Assembly: GCF_001637205.1 (NCBI RefSeq)
Contig: NZ_LVJH01000002.1
Span: 124,001-188,000, forward strand
Length of the DNA: 64,000 nucleotides
Source of the DNA: Paenibacillus glacialis
Lineage (GTDB): Bacteria; Bacillota; Bacilli; Paenibacillales; Paenibacillaceae
Direction: 5' to 3'
Position 1 is the stretch's first letter. Every line of letters begins with the position of its first letter. Made by a program: the position numbers and the translations under genes. This document shows, piece after piece, positions 1-8,488 of this stretch. Under the pieces are notes generated by a model. The model worked only from the letters and a program-made list of their open reading frames with translations. It had not been told where the DNA came from and did no database searches.

Positions 1-1068
1 AGCATGGTGGAGAGCATGTCTGCCACAGCAGAACGCATCAGTCAGTACGAGATTAAGTATGGACACAAACAAATTGAGGAGTTTCTAGATGCGGTGCTCG
101 CGATTCAAGAACACGTCGATCCGGATCTCGTTAGTCCCTATCGACGGAACCGATATGACCGCAATGGAGATGGAACGACAGACTCCGGACATGAGAAATT
201 AGAAACGCCACCAACAGGATTTGAGGATTTATGGGTATTAGATGAAGTTAACAAGAATGATAATCGCAATATTGACCCACCTAAGAAGTTCCCTCCACGT
301 CCAGAGAAGGATCTCATTTGGTTCATCCAAGAATTCTCCCCCAATCTGGAACCTTGGCAACGTGATATCTTGACGATGCTTAGAGATGAGATGCTCTACT
401 TCTGGCCGCAAATGGAGACCAAAATTATGAATGAAGGTTGGGCCAGCTATTGGCATCAACGAATCTTACGAGAGTTAGACCTTACATCCGAAGAAACCAT
501 CGAATATGCCAAACTCAATTCTGGGGTTGTACAGCCGTCAAAGAATAGCTTAAACCCCTATTATCTTGGACTCAAAATATTCGAGGATATCGAGAAACGC
601 TGGGATTCACCTACCGGTAACGATTCACTGCTCACGGGATCTAAGCTTGGATCAGGTAGAGCCAAAATATTTGAAGTACGAGAATTAGACTCTGACACCT
701 CTTTCATTCGTAATTATATGACGAAGAAGCTCGCGGATGACTTGGACTTATATGTATTCGAGAAGAAGGGTCCCGAGTGGACCATTACCGATAAGTCCTG
801 GGAGAATATTAGGGATCAACTTGTCTATTCTCGCGTAAACGGTGGTTTCCCTTACTTGGTTGTTCAAGATGGGAACTATGAAGACAACGGTGAGTTATAT
901 ATAAAACACATGTATGAAGGAACTGAGTTAGATCTTAAATATGTAGAGCGTACGCTACCTTACGTTCATAGGTTATGGGGTAGAACCATCCATTTGGAAA
1001 CAACGATGGAGAACAAAACGGTACTGTTTACATTTGACGGGAAAAAGATCGGAAGAAAATTTGTCTAA
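1..1068 (+). CDS. spoVR: SpoVR family protein (stage V sporulation), 5'-truncated by window edge
   Basis: The reading frame is already open at base 1, and 354 codons remain from the first in-frame ATG at position 4. SpoVR proteins are usually about 470 residues, so roughly the first quarter lies outside the window and the ATG at 4 is probably internal. The motif [14 protein letters not shown] (residues 143-156 of this fragment) and the alternating acidic/aromatic composition are typical of the SpoVR/YcgB family. In Bacillus, SpoVR is needed for normal spore cortex formation; its biochemical activity is unknown. The gene converges on prkA, a genomic partner of spoVR in many bacteria, which supports the call. 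The product has no signal peptide and is probably cytosolic. Confidence 0.9.
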   Translation, partial: SMVESMSATAERISQYEIKYGHKQIEEFLDAVLAIQEHVDPDLVSPYRRNRYDRNGDGTTDSGHEKLETPPTGFEDLWVLDEVNKNDNRNIDPPKKFPPRPEKDLIWFIQEFSPNLEPWQRDILTMLRDEMLYFWPQMETKIMNEGWASYWHQRILRELDLTSEETIEYAKLNSGVVQPSKNSLNPYYLGLKIFEDIEKRWDSPTGNDSLLTGSKLGSGRAKIFEVRELDSDTSFIRNYMTKKLADDLDLYVFEKKGPEWTITDKSWENIRDQLVYSRVNGGFPYLVVQDGNYEDNGELYIKHMYEGTELDLKYVERTLPYVHRLWGRTIHLETTMENKTVLFTFDGKKIGRKFV

Positions 1069-1107
1069 TTATAGAAGACAACATCTACGAACCTACTTAC
1101 CTAAATA

Positions 1108-1156
1108 AGCACATCACAAAGGACACGCAAGTATGTGTGTTCTTTCTGATGTGCTC
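1108..1156 (+). terminator. Hairpin downstream of spoVR
   Basis: A stem-loop with 9-bp outer arms (AGCACATCA at 1108-1116, TGATGTGCT at 1148-1156) and further pairing inside lies 40 bp after the spoVR stop. The 3' flank is AT-rich but lacks a clean T-run, so termination is only probable. Confidence 0.5.
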
Positions 1157-1182
1157 ATCTATTATTCCACATGTTGCTTATA

Positions 1183-1232
1183 ATAAAAATAACCCCTAGT
1201 CCTCATTAACTGACTGAGTCTAAAGGTTATTA
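1183..1232 (-). terminator. Rho-independent terminator of prkA
   Basis: The two arms (1189-1200 and 1221-1232) can form a 12-bp stem with two G-U pairs when read on the minus strand, followed by TTTATTAT. It sits 29 bp past the prkA stop codon. Confidence 0.7.
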
Positions 1233-1260
1233 TTATCTATCACACAATCATCACGCTAAC

Positions 1261-3156
1261 TTAACGATTCAACAGACTTCCCACATATTTCAACAGTTCA
1301 TTAGCACAGATAGGGCAGTATCCATGGTCATTGATAAGCCGTTTACTTACCTCATTAATCCGTTTCAACTGATTTCCATCAGGCGTCTTAGTGGAAGTCG
1401 TGATCTTCACGATATCTTTAAGGTCTACAAAAAGCTTCTTCTCTATCGCTTCACGAAGGCGGTCATGATGGTTGTATTCGAATTTCTTACCCTTTCTTGA
1501 ATAGGCAGAGATACGGATAAGAATTTCCTCGCGGAATGCTTTTTTCGCATTTTCTGATACCCCGATCTGTTCTTCTATAGAACGCATCAGTCTTTCGTCC
1601 GGATCCATCTCTTCATCCGTAAGCGGATCACGTATTTTGGACCAATTACAGAAAGCTTCTATGTTGTCGAGGTAATTCTCAAATAATGTTCTCGCTGATT
1701 CTTCAAAAGAATATACAAATGCCTTCTGAATTTCCTTCTTAGCTAGTTCATCATACTCTTTACGTGCAATAGCTATGAAATTAAGATAACGCTCACGTTC
1801 TTCTTTCGTAATGGAAGCATGTTGATCTAACCCCTCCTTGATAGCCCTTAGTACGTCGAGTGCATTAATACATTGAAGATTCTGCTTAATAAGAGCACTA
1901 GAAATTCGGTTGATGACATAACGTGGATCTACACCCGACATGCCTTCATCCAGATATTCATTTTGCATTTCCTTTAAATCTGCTTCTTTATAACCCTCAA
2001 CTTCTTCACCATCGTACATACGCATTTTCTTGACGAGATCCATCCCTTGTTTCTTTGTCTCTTTGAGGCGAGTAAGAATCGAGAAAATGGCAGCTGCTTT
2101 TAACGCATGTGGGGCAATATGAATATGTTTCATATCGCTTTGCCCTATTAATTTCGAATATATTTTCTCTTCCTCAGATACCTTCAGGTTATATGGGATC
2201 GGCATAACAATCATACGAGACTGTAGTGCTTCATTCTTCTTATTGGAGATAAAAGACTTATACTCGGATTCATTGGTGTGCGCAATGATGAGCTCATCCG
2301 CTGAAATCAACGCGAACCTTCCGGCTTTGAAGTTCCCCTCTTGCGTTAACGACAATAAGTTCCATAGAAATTTCTCATCACATTTCAACATCTCCTGAAA
2401 TTCCATCAGACCCCGATTCGCCTTATTTAATTCCCCATCAAAGCGATACGCACGTGGATCCGACTCAGAACCAAATTCTGTAATCGTAGAGAAATCAATA
2501 CTTCCCGTAAGATCGGCTATGTCCTGCGACTTCGGGTCCGAAGGACTAAAGGTTCCAATCCCTACACGTCCCTCTTCAGATATCAACACCCGCTTCACAT
2601 TAACTTTTTCAATATCTCCACCATATTCTGTCTTCAATCTCATTTGGCAAGAAGGACACAAACTCCCTTCAATTCGAACACCCAGTTCTCTCTCTACTTC
2701 AGGGCGCAGATCCATCGGAATTAAATGCAATGGTTCCTCATGCATTGGGCACCCATCAATCGCATATACTGCCCCTTTTTCTGTCTTTGAGAATCTCTCC
2801 ATGCCACGTTTCAAGAGGGTTACAATCGTTGACTTCCCTCCACTAACAGGACCCATAAGCAACAGTATCCGCTTACGAACATCTAGACGCCTTGCTGAAG
2901 AATGAAAGTACTCTTCTACAAGTTTCTCAACAGAACGATCCAATCCAAAAATATCCTGTTCAAAAAACTTATACCTCCTATGCCCATTGACCACTTCCGC
3001 ACCATATGATTCGATCATTTCATACACACGAGCATGAGCAGTCATGGCGGGTGTGGGGTCTTTTCGAAGCAATTCAATATAATCTTTAAATATGCCATTC
3101 CACTCCAACTGATTGCTCTCTGCACGATAAGCTGCTACGCGTTCGAAAATATCCAT
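1261..3156 (-). CDS. prkA: PrkA family serine protein kinase / AAA-type ATPase
   Basis: At 631 aa this matches the usual length of PrkA/YeaG. The P-loop GPVSGGKST lies at residues 102-110, after an N-terminal helical region, within the AAA-like PrkA domain. The C-terminal third is the PrkA C-terminal domain. A CPSC motif mid-protein and a CPIC motif close to the C-terminus look like metal-binding pairs. In Bacillus subtilis PrkA is a sporulation-related protein that influences sigma-K-dependent expression; family members have been described as kinases and also as having protease activity. The start ATG at 3156 has AGGAGGT 7 nt upstream. It converges on spoVR, but no yhbH homologue lies between them. 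The upstream region carries the tandem hairpin repeat at 3224-3307. Confidence 0.93.
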   Translation of the reverse strand: MDIFERVAAYRAESNQLEWNGIFKDYIELLRKDPTPAMTAHARVYEMIESYGAEVVNGHRRYKFFEQDIFGLDRSVEKLVEEYFHSSARRLDVRKRILLLMGPVSGGKSTIVTLLKRGMERFSKTEKGAVYAIDGCPMHEEPLHLIPMDLRPEVERELGVRIEGSLCPSCQMRLKTEYGGDIEKVNVKRVLISEEGRVGIGTFSPSDPKSQDIADLTGSIDFSTITEFGSESDPRAYRFDGELNKANRGLMEFQEMLKCDEKFLWNLLSLTQEGNFKAGRFALISADELIIAHTNESEYKSFISNKKNEALQSRMIVMPIPYNLKVSEEEKIYSKLIGQSDMKHIHIAPHALKAAAIFSILTRLKETKKQGMDLVKKMRMYDGEEVEGYKEADLKEMQNEYLDEGMSGVDPRYVINRISSALIKQNLQCINALDVLRAIKEGLDQHASITKEERERYLNFIAIARKEYDELAKKEIQKAFVYSFEESARTLFENYLDNIEAFCNWSKIRDPLTDEEMDPDERLMRSIEEQIGVSENAKKAFREEILIRISAYSRKGKKFEYNHHDRLREAIEKKLFVDLKDIVKITTSTKTPDGNQLKRINEVSKRLINDHGYCPICANELLKYVGSLLNR

Positions 3157-3223
3157 GATTGGTACCTCCTATGACTTATGTTTGGAACTGGCATCACTAA
3201 GTAGATATGGTCTTGTCGTCTAG

Positions 3224-3307
3224 CATATGCTTTCGATGTTAGCGATACTTCATATCGCTTTTAGGCTTATGCTTTCGACGCTAGCGATACTTCGTATCGC
3301 TTTTAGT
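3224..3307. repeat. Two tandem 42-bp hairpin-bearing repeats
   Basis: Two adjacent 42-bp units (3224-3265 and 3266-3307) are near identical. Each holds an AGCGATA...TATCGCT stem-loop followed by TTTTA. They occupy the divergent intergenic region (3157-3460) between prkA and the DUF2161 gene, which otherwise holds only the two promoters and ribosome-binding sites. Confidence 0.85.
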
Positions 3308-3460
3308 CAACCTCTTATCGTTTGAAAAAGTGTACTACATACCTATGCAAGAAAGTGGGTTTAGTTGACCTATTTTTATCAATATAGAGTTTGTCTTTTT
3401 AGAAATGCTATAATTGATAACTAATAACGAGTGGATAAAGTCAGTGAAGGAGATATCTAA

Positions 3461-4204
3461 ATGGCCATTCAACACGAAACTGAACTATATGAACCTTTAA
3501 AACATTTTTTTGAAGAACAAGGATATGTCATTAAGGGAGAAGTACGTCATTGTGACTTGGTAGGGGTAAAAGAGGGACAATCTGAACCTTTAATTGTGGA
3601 AATGAAAAAGACGTTCAATCTCTCGCTGTTACTACAAGGGATGGAACGTCTCAAAATGAGCTCTAACGTATACTTAGCTGTCGAACGTAGCCGTGCCAAA
3701 CGTGGGGCTGTAAACCAACGTTGGGGTGAACTGTCAGCACTGTGCCGACGGTTAGGTCTTGGGCTAATCACAATTACCTTTTACAAGACCAAGAAACCTT
3801 TTGTTGAGATCCTAACTCAACCTACTGACCCACTAAAACCTCAGGTAAAGAATAAACGTCGTCGATCGAAGTTGGTTGATGAATTCCGTGAACGTAGTGG
3901 GGATTATAATATAGGAGGAAGCAACCGTGCGAAGTTGGTAACAGCTTACAAGGAAAAAGCACTTCGTATCGCCTTACCTCTACGAAATGCTGAAGCGAGC
4001 GGTATATCTCCAGTATCGCTACGTAGTGTTACCGGAGTAGGTAATGCATCTTCCATACTACAACATAATTACTATGGCTGGTTTGAGCGCGTCTCTCGCG
4101 GTCGATATATCCTTACCCCCTTAGGCATTGCTGCCTTAGAGCAGTATCAACACGTCTTAGAAGTGTCATCTTCTCTTCAATCATTACCCCCATTTGTAGA
4201 ATAA
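3461..4204 (+). CDS. DUF2161 family PD-(D/E)XK-type phosphodiesterase-like protein
   Basis: This 247-aa protein starts at an ATG preceded by AAGGAGATAT. The N-terminal half carries a PD-(D/E)XK-like signature: Asp32 in CDLVG, then Glu47-x-Lys49 in VEMKK, and a helical Q-G-M-E-R segment of the kind that follows the core in this fold. The C-terminal part looks like a small winged-helix domain. The family (DUF2161/COG5482) has no established function; a role in nucleic acid metabolism is inference from the fold. It stands alone, divergent from prkA and convergent with the next gene, with no restriction or toxin partner beside it. Confidence 0.75.
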   Translation: MAIQHETELYEPLKHFFEEQGYVIKGEVRHCDLVGVKEGQSEPLIVEMKKTFNLSLLLQGMERLKMSSNVYLAVERSRAKRGAVNQRWGELSALCRRLGLGLITITFYKTKKPFVEILTQPTDPLKPQVKNKRRRSKLVDEFRERSGDYNIGGSNRAKLVTAYKEKALRIALPLRNAEASGISPVSLRSVTGVGNASSILQHNYYGWFERVSRGRYILTPLGIAALEQYQHVLEVSSSLQSLPPFVE

Positions 4205-4226
4205 GGACAACGGACATCTGAACCGA

Positions 4227-5384
4227 CTAACCCCTAGCTGTGAATTCGTTAATCGCTTCGCTTATTAAACGCATACCTTGAATTAGCTTATCTCGTCCAG
4301 GTTGGGTGAAATTAAGACGAATATTGCCCCTTCCTTCTCTTTTATTAGCAAAACATAATACTCCTGGGCAGAAATCCACCCCTTTACCAATGGAACATTT
4401 CAATAGAGCCTCGCTCCGCAGACCCTCTGGCAGCTGTATCCATAGGAACATTCCTCCTGAAGGAAGATCATACCTAGCCCCTCTCCATGCAGGTTGCTTC
4501 AATAATTCCTTCATGAGTTTCAGACGAATACGATACTCACGTTTCAAAAGAAGGATATGCTCATGCCAATCAAAGGTTGTTGATACCAGCAATTGATACA
4601 ACATTCGCTGATTCAAGATATTTAATTGAAAGTCTGCTATTGGCTTTGCAGCACCCATCAATTCAATCAACTTACGATTTCCAACTACCCATCCCGTTCG
4701 TAGCTCAGGTGCCACCGTTTTATTGAATGATCCCATATATAGCACTTGTCCACCCATGCCATGACCATCTAGTGTAAATAGTGAAGGATACCGTATGCTA
4801 AATGACTCGGGATCATTACTTTCGCCAAAATGGAGATCTCCGTACGTATCATCTTCTACAATCAGAATCCGATTCCTTCGACATAGGTCAAGTACTTGCG
4901 CTCGTCGTTCAAGACTCCAAAGAACCCCTGTTGGATTCGTAAAATTAGGGGCTACAAACAGGAATTTCGGAGTTGTAGTCGCAAGGACTTTATCTAATGA
5001 ATGAAGAAGTAACCCCTCCTCATCCCCATCAATCGGAATAATGCTTGCCCCACGCATCCGCAATATTTGTAGAATACCCGGTGAAGTAGGATTCTCAACA
5101 AGTACAGGATCTCCAGACTCTACACACACACGTGTTAGTAAATCCATTCCTTGCTCACTACCTGTTGTTAGAAGTATTTGATTAACATCTACTTCCATTT
5201 CCTTATGTTTCCACTCGGACTGAAGCCATTCTCGAAGCGGCATGTATCCATCTGGATTTTCATACTGCAACGCTACAAGATCGCTTGGAAGGTCTGTAAT
5301 ATGCACCGACGTAAGTGAGAATAAATCTTGAGCTGAGAATTCATCTGCGAGTGTTATCAATGAACCATGCACAGAATACTTCAT
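4227..5384 (-). CDS. PLP-dependent aminotransferase, class I/II (2-aminoadipate aminotransferase/MocR-like fold)
   Basis: At 385 aa this is a complete fold-type I aminotransferase. The PLP lysine is in GSFNKTVAPELRTGW. NFTNPTG (substrate/PLP contact), VEDDTYGD (PLP-N1 aspartate) and the C-terminal arginine in GNIRLNFTQ are all present. The sequence resembles the LysN/2-aminoadipate aminotransferase group and the catalytic domain of MocR regulators, but there is no N-terminal GntR domain. The ATG has GAGGAGGG upstream. The substrate cannot be deduced. The neighbouring LuxR-type regulator (5425) lies 40 bp upstream on the same strand and may be co-transcribed. Confidence 0.85.
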   Translation of the reverse strand: MKYSVHGSLITLADEFSAQDLFSLTSVHITDLPSDLVALQYENPDGYMPLREWLQSEWKHKEMEVDVNQILLTTGSEQGMDLLTRVCVESGDPVLVENPTSPGILQILRMRGASIIPIDGDEEGLLLHSLDKVLATTTPKFLFVAPNFTNPTGVLWSLERRAQVLDLCRRNRILIVEDDTYGDLHFGESNDPESFSIRYPSLFTLDGHGMGGQVLYMGSFNKTVAPELRTGWVVGNRKLIELMGAAKPIADFQLNILNQRMLYQLLVSTTFDWHEHILLLKREYRIRLKLMKELLKQPAWRGARYDLPSGGMFLWIQLPEGLRSEALLKCSIGKGVDFCPGVLCFANKREGRGNIRLNFTQPGRDKLIQGMRLISEAINEFTARG

Positions 5385-5424
5385 GAACCGCCCTCCTCTA
5401 CACTGCTATACACAACTAATATAA

Positions 5425-6081
5425 TTATATGTATATAGGATAGTTCGGAGACGAATAAACAGCAAACTTTTCGATGGCCTGAGCTCGTGTACTAACGCCC
5501 AGCTTTACATATATCCTTTGTAAATAATTATCTATAGATCTTCGGCTAAGTTCAATCTCTCTTGCTATTTTATCATATGTAATTCCTCGAACGACACGCT
5601 CCATGATAAGTACCTCTGTCTCTGATAGTTGAAAAATGTCATGTGTATTCCGTGGGGTAGCCACAGGCCATGTCCCATTATTCAAACATTCTAATGGTAC
5701 AAAGGCATACCCTTCACGTAGACCCTCAATGAGAAGTAGGAGTTGGCTTGGAGATGCCTGTTGAGATAACATCCCATTTGCTCCTAGATTAAGTAATGTT
5801 TGGGATCTGAGGAGCACTTCTTCATCCGAGATAATGACAACATGACTACCCGGGGATTGAAACTTAATTTGCCCCAATAAACCTTCCAATCTCCCCTTTG
5901 ACCATAAATAATCTAGTAGAATCAAGTCCGGTTGCATCTCTTTAACCATAAGTATACCTTCAGTAATACCCGATGCCATTCCTATCACATTCAGATAAGC
6001 TTGTTCCTCCAGAATCAACTTCGTTCCCAACATACTCGTGGGCTGACCACCCAAAATAACGACGCGCCAAACTAACGACAT
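5425..6081 (-). CDS. LuxR-family response regulator with degenerate receiver domain
   Basis: The start is placed at 6081 because GGGAGG lies 9 nt upstream of that ATG; an upstream in-frame ATG at 6102 lacks a site. The product is 218 aa. The N-terminal receiver-like domain keeps the central Asp (DLILLDY), but where an active receiver has the acidic pair after strand 1 it reads ILGGQPTSM, so metal binding and phosphorylation are doubtful. The C-terminal GerE/LuxR helix-turn-helix is intact (LSETEVLIMERVVRGITYDKIAREIELSRRSIDN, residues about 149-185). No cognate kinase is adjacent. It probably acts as a DNA-binding regulator, perhaps independently of phosphorylation (inference). Confidence 0.8.
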   Translation of the reverse strand: MSLVWRVVILGGQPTSMLGTKLILEEQAYLNVIGMASGITEGILMVKEMQPDLILLDYLWSKGRLEGLLGQIKFQSPGSHVVIISDEEVLLRSQTLLNLGANGMLSQQASPSQLLLLIEGLREGYAFVPLECLNNGTWPVATPRNTHDIFQLSETEVLIMERVVRGITYDKIAREIELSRRSIDNYLQRIYVKLGVSTRAQAIEKFAVYSSPNYPIYI

Positions 6082-6255
6082 GTATAAAATCCTCCCAGTC
6101 ATTATAAACAGACTTAACGAAATTGTATCTTAATAGTTCCAAAAATAGGAATTGAATATCGATAATTGTGTGAAATTTTGTTTTTTTGCGTAATTGATAG
6201 GGTAATGATAGAATGGGAACTTGTAAAAATACTAGATTAAGATGAGGTGATGACG

Positions 6256-6666
6256 ATGCCTTCCTCAACGGATACTGCAACAACTCCCTACCAAGAACGT
6301 TCTAAAGCTAAGCGTGGTCCCTCTGTCAAAGCCTTCTTGCTACTATGGATATTACTTATTGGAACAGGAATAACAGCCGCATATATATATAGCAACGAGC
6401 TGAAACAAGACATGCTCCAACAATTACAACAAGAAAACCGACAACAGATGACACTATTAAAAACGGAATATGAACAGAATCTCACAGAACTATCCGCTCA
6501 AGTCGAAGAACTGAATAGCAAGGTGCAATCTTTTAATGAGTTACTCACATTTACTAAGGATAATGCGACGAGTAAAACCGATAACAGCAACAAATTGTAC
6601 ACACAACTAAATGAGGTCAAGAAACAACTTGACACTCTGCAGAAGAAAATGGACCTTCTCAAATGA
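6256..6666 (+). CDS. Membrane-anchored coiled-coil protein of unknown function
   Basis: About 136 aa. The ATG at 6256 is preferred because GAGGTGA (6244-6250) lies 5 nt upstream; GTG 6247 and ATG 6250 would overlap that site. A single transmembrane helix at about residues 25-47 is followed by a coiled coil rich in Gln, Leu and Lys to the C-terminus. The stop codon overlaps the start of the next gene (ATGA at 6663), so the two are translationally coupled. It probably provides an extracellular or periplasm-side coiled-coil partner to the NAGPA-like protein (inference). The family is not recognised. Confidence 0.75.
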   Translation: MPSSTDTATTPYQERSKAKRGPSVKAFLLLWILLIGTGITAAYIYSNELKQDMLQQLQQENRQQMTLLKTEYEQNLTELSAQVEELNSKVQSFNELLTFTKDNATSKTDNSNKLYTQLNEVKKQLDTLQKKMDLLK

Positions 6667-7730
6667 GATTGCAAGTTAAACAGGTCAATCGGTTTTTTCT
6701 ACTAGCAACAGCACCTTTTATCGGTATTTTATTCTGTCTCATGCTCCCCCATCGATCTGTGGAGTTAAATATGAATACGAGTTCCTACATTCCAAGTGAA
6801 TCTATTCACGAATCATCGCAAGACATTGTGCTGCAACTAAATGATGCACAAGAAGTAGTGAAAAGTACTCTTTCAACCATACGACAGACATCCGAGTTAT
6901 ATCAAAAAACACTTGAGACGACTAACAGTATCGTAAAGACAACTATATCACAAGCGCTTAAGCCTGAGTATATTTACAATAAGAGAATTACCTCTAAGCT
7001 GGGTACGCCTTATGAGAAAGTAACCAGTGATCGCATAACTATTGAACTCTTTAAAGTAAATCCAGGTGTTTATCGCGGTTATGCCATGAAGGTGAAACTT
7101 AAAGATCCTAAGGCTATGAAGATGAGCCTCGGCAAGGACGTTATCGGAGGTTCTGAGACGACTGCTGCAGCTGTACAACGGTACAATGCCATTGCTGGTA
7201 TCAATGCAGGAGGATTTGCCGATGGCAAAGGTAAGCGGTATCCTCTAAGTACAACGATCATGAATGGACAATATTTGACAGGGTTTGAGTCCAGCTTTAA
7301 AGACCTCTTCTTTGTAGGCTTGGATAAATCCGGTAAGCTCATTGGGGGCAAATTTCACAACAAAGAGGATCTTGATCATCTGAATCCTTCGTTTGGCGCG
7401 ACTTTTGTTCCCGTATTACTACACAATGGTCAAAAGGTACCTATTCCAGCGCAGTGGCAAACTTCACCCGCTCGGGCACCACGTACGGTTATAGGCAACT
7501 ATAAAGATGACCAACTGTTGATCATCGTTATTGATGGATATAATGAGAACGGCGGATCAGGTGCCACTTTACTGGAGCTTCAAGGCAAATTACATCAACT
7601 AGGTGTTCGTGACGCCTATAATCTGGATGGCGGAGGTTCTTCTTCCCTAATCTTCAATGGAAGAGTCGTGAATAAGCCCTCTGATGGAAGTCTTCGTCCC
7701 GTACCCACTAATTTTTTGTTTTTTAAATAA
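6663..7730 (+). CDS. Phosphodiester glycosidase (NAGPA/DUF2233) family exported protein
   Basis: The 355-aa product has an N-terminal hydrophobic segment (residues about 9-30), a helical linker, then a DUF2233/NAGPA domain from about residue 150. GINAGGF, the RAPRTVIG segment and the terminal DAYNLDGGGSSSLIF are the conserved family motifs. Members include the human mannose 6-phosphate uncovering enzyme; bacterial members are thought to act on cell-envelope glycans or exopolysaccharides. The start overlaps the preceding stop by 4 nt. A paralogue lies at 34537-35661. The precise substrate is unknown. Confidence 0.85.
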   Translation: MRLQVKQVNRFFLLATAPFIGILFCLMLPHRSVELNMNTSSYIPSESIHESSQDIVLQLNDAQEVVKSTLSTIRQTSELYQKTLETTNSIVKTTISQALKPEYIYNKRITSKLGTPYEKVTSDRITIELFKVNPGVYRGYAMKVKLKDPKAMKMSLGKDVIGGSETTAAAVQRYNAIAGINAGGFADGKGKRYPLSTTIMNGQYLTGFESSFKDLFFVGLDKSGKLIGGKFHNKEDLDHLNPSFGATFVPVLLHNGQKVPIPAQWQTSPARAPRTVIGNYKDDQLLIIVIDGYNENGGSGATLLELQGKLHQLGVRDAYNLDGGGSSSLIFNGRVVNKPSDGSLRPVPTNFLFFK

Positions 7731-7780
7731 AAATTAAATGGTATAATAAGTATAGCGAGGTAGTTTTACAGGAGGTGAGC

Positions 7781-7888
7781 ATGGTGTCTTTTTCATTAAC
7801 TTTTTGGATTGTTGCATTGGTTCTGGCTCTATTCATGATCGGCATCCTCACATCATCTTATAACGATGATAAAACAAAAGGTCTATAA
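7781..7888 (+). CDS. Small single-pass membrane protein (35 aa)
   Basis: A 36-codon frame starts with ATG at 7781 right after a strong GGAGGTGAGC ribosome-binding site and ends with TAA at 7888. The peptide is one hydrophobic helix (residues about 7-26) with a charged tail ending DDKTKGL. A perfect terminator follows 14 bp later. The near-ideal initiation site and terminator make a real gene likely; the function is unknown. Confidence 0.7.
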   Translation: MVSFSLTFWIVALVLALFMIGILTSSYNDDKTKGL

Positions 7889-7902
7889 GTTTCGTAATGT
7901 TT

Positions 7903-7935
7903 GGCTTCCTCATACTGAGGAAGCCTCTTTTATTT
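7903..7935 (+). terminator. Rho-independent terminator after the 35-aa gene
   Basis: Perfect 10-bp stem (GGCTTCCTCA at 7903-7912, TGAGGAAGCC at 7916-7925), 3-nt loop, then TCTTTTATTT. Confidence 0.85.
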
Positions 7936-7968
7936 AAGTCACAAGACATATTCAGTAGTTATATGAAG

Positions 7969-8061
7969 TATATAGATTGAACTAAAGTTTGCGCTCGCAA
8001 GTTCAATAATTTCTAAAGAGAAACATGAATATGAGGGTTCGTCTTTAGTTCAATCTATATA
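7969..8061. repeat. 93-bp element with perfect 19-bp terminal inverted repeats
   Basis: The left arm TATATAGATTGAACTAAAG (7969-7987) is the exact reverse complement of 8043-8061, with 55 bp between. No reading frame is inside. It looks like a small palindromic or MITE-like element, or a very long hairpin. It lies between the 35-aa gene terminator and the abrB-like gene terminator. Confidence 0.75.
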
Positions 8062-8075
8062 GTTAAATCAAAATC

Positions 8076-8109
8076 AAAAAAAAAAAGCACCACGTTAAAT
8101 CGCGATGCT
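8076..8109 (-). terminator. Terminator of the AbrB-like gene
   Basis: Minus-strand stem AGCATCGCG/CGTGGTGCT (with G-U pairs) followed by an uninterrupted run of ten T. Confidence 0.8.
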
Positions 8110-8123
8110 CCCTATCACATACA

Positions 8124-8375
8124 TCAGGCCCGAAGTAAATCAGTCATCTCTGACTGGCACTGAGCACAAATAAGACGGTCTTTGAAATCGTTCACTTCTT
8201 CTACCGAACCACAGAACACGCATTTCGGACGATATCTTTCCAAAATAATATGATCTCCTTGGACCAAAATCTCTACTGGGTCCCCTTCATTCATCTGATA
8301 TCTTTTTCTCAGTGATTTGGGTAAGACAATTCTCCCCAGCTGATCCACCTTACGAACCACACCAGCAGGTTTCAT
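8124..8375 (-). CDS. AbrB-family transition-state regulator with C-terminal Cys-pair motif
   Basis: The ATG at 8375 starts an 83-aa protein; an in-frame TTG at 8399 would give a longer form, but GGGGAG lies between the two. Residues 1-50 form the swapped-hairpin AbrB DNA-binding domain (GVVRKVDQLGRIVLPKSLRK). The C-terminal part carries Cys52-x-x-Cys55 and Cys70-x-x-Cys73, a probable zinc site, in place of the usual AbrB/Abh multimerisation region. AbrB proteins repress post-exponential genes in Bacilli. The nearby TGTCGAA at 8461-8467 resembles a Spo0A box. Targets are unknown. Confidence 0.85.
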   Translation of the reverse strand: MKPAGVVRKVDQLGRIVLPKSLRKRYQMNEGDPVEILVQGDHIILERYRPKCVFCGSVEEVNDFKDRLICAQCQSEMTDLLRA

Positions 8376-8488
8376 AATGGTACTACACTCCCCTATCAAA
8401 AAATATAATAGCCCCTCAACGATAAAAAAATGGGTCTATATTAATAGTTCGATATGATTATGTCGAATCCTGCTGTTCTCGACAATTT

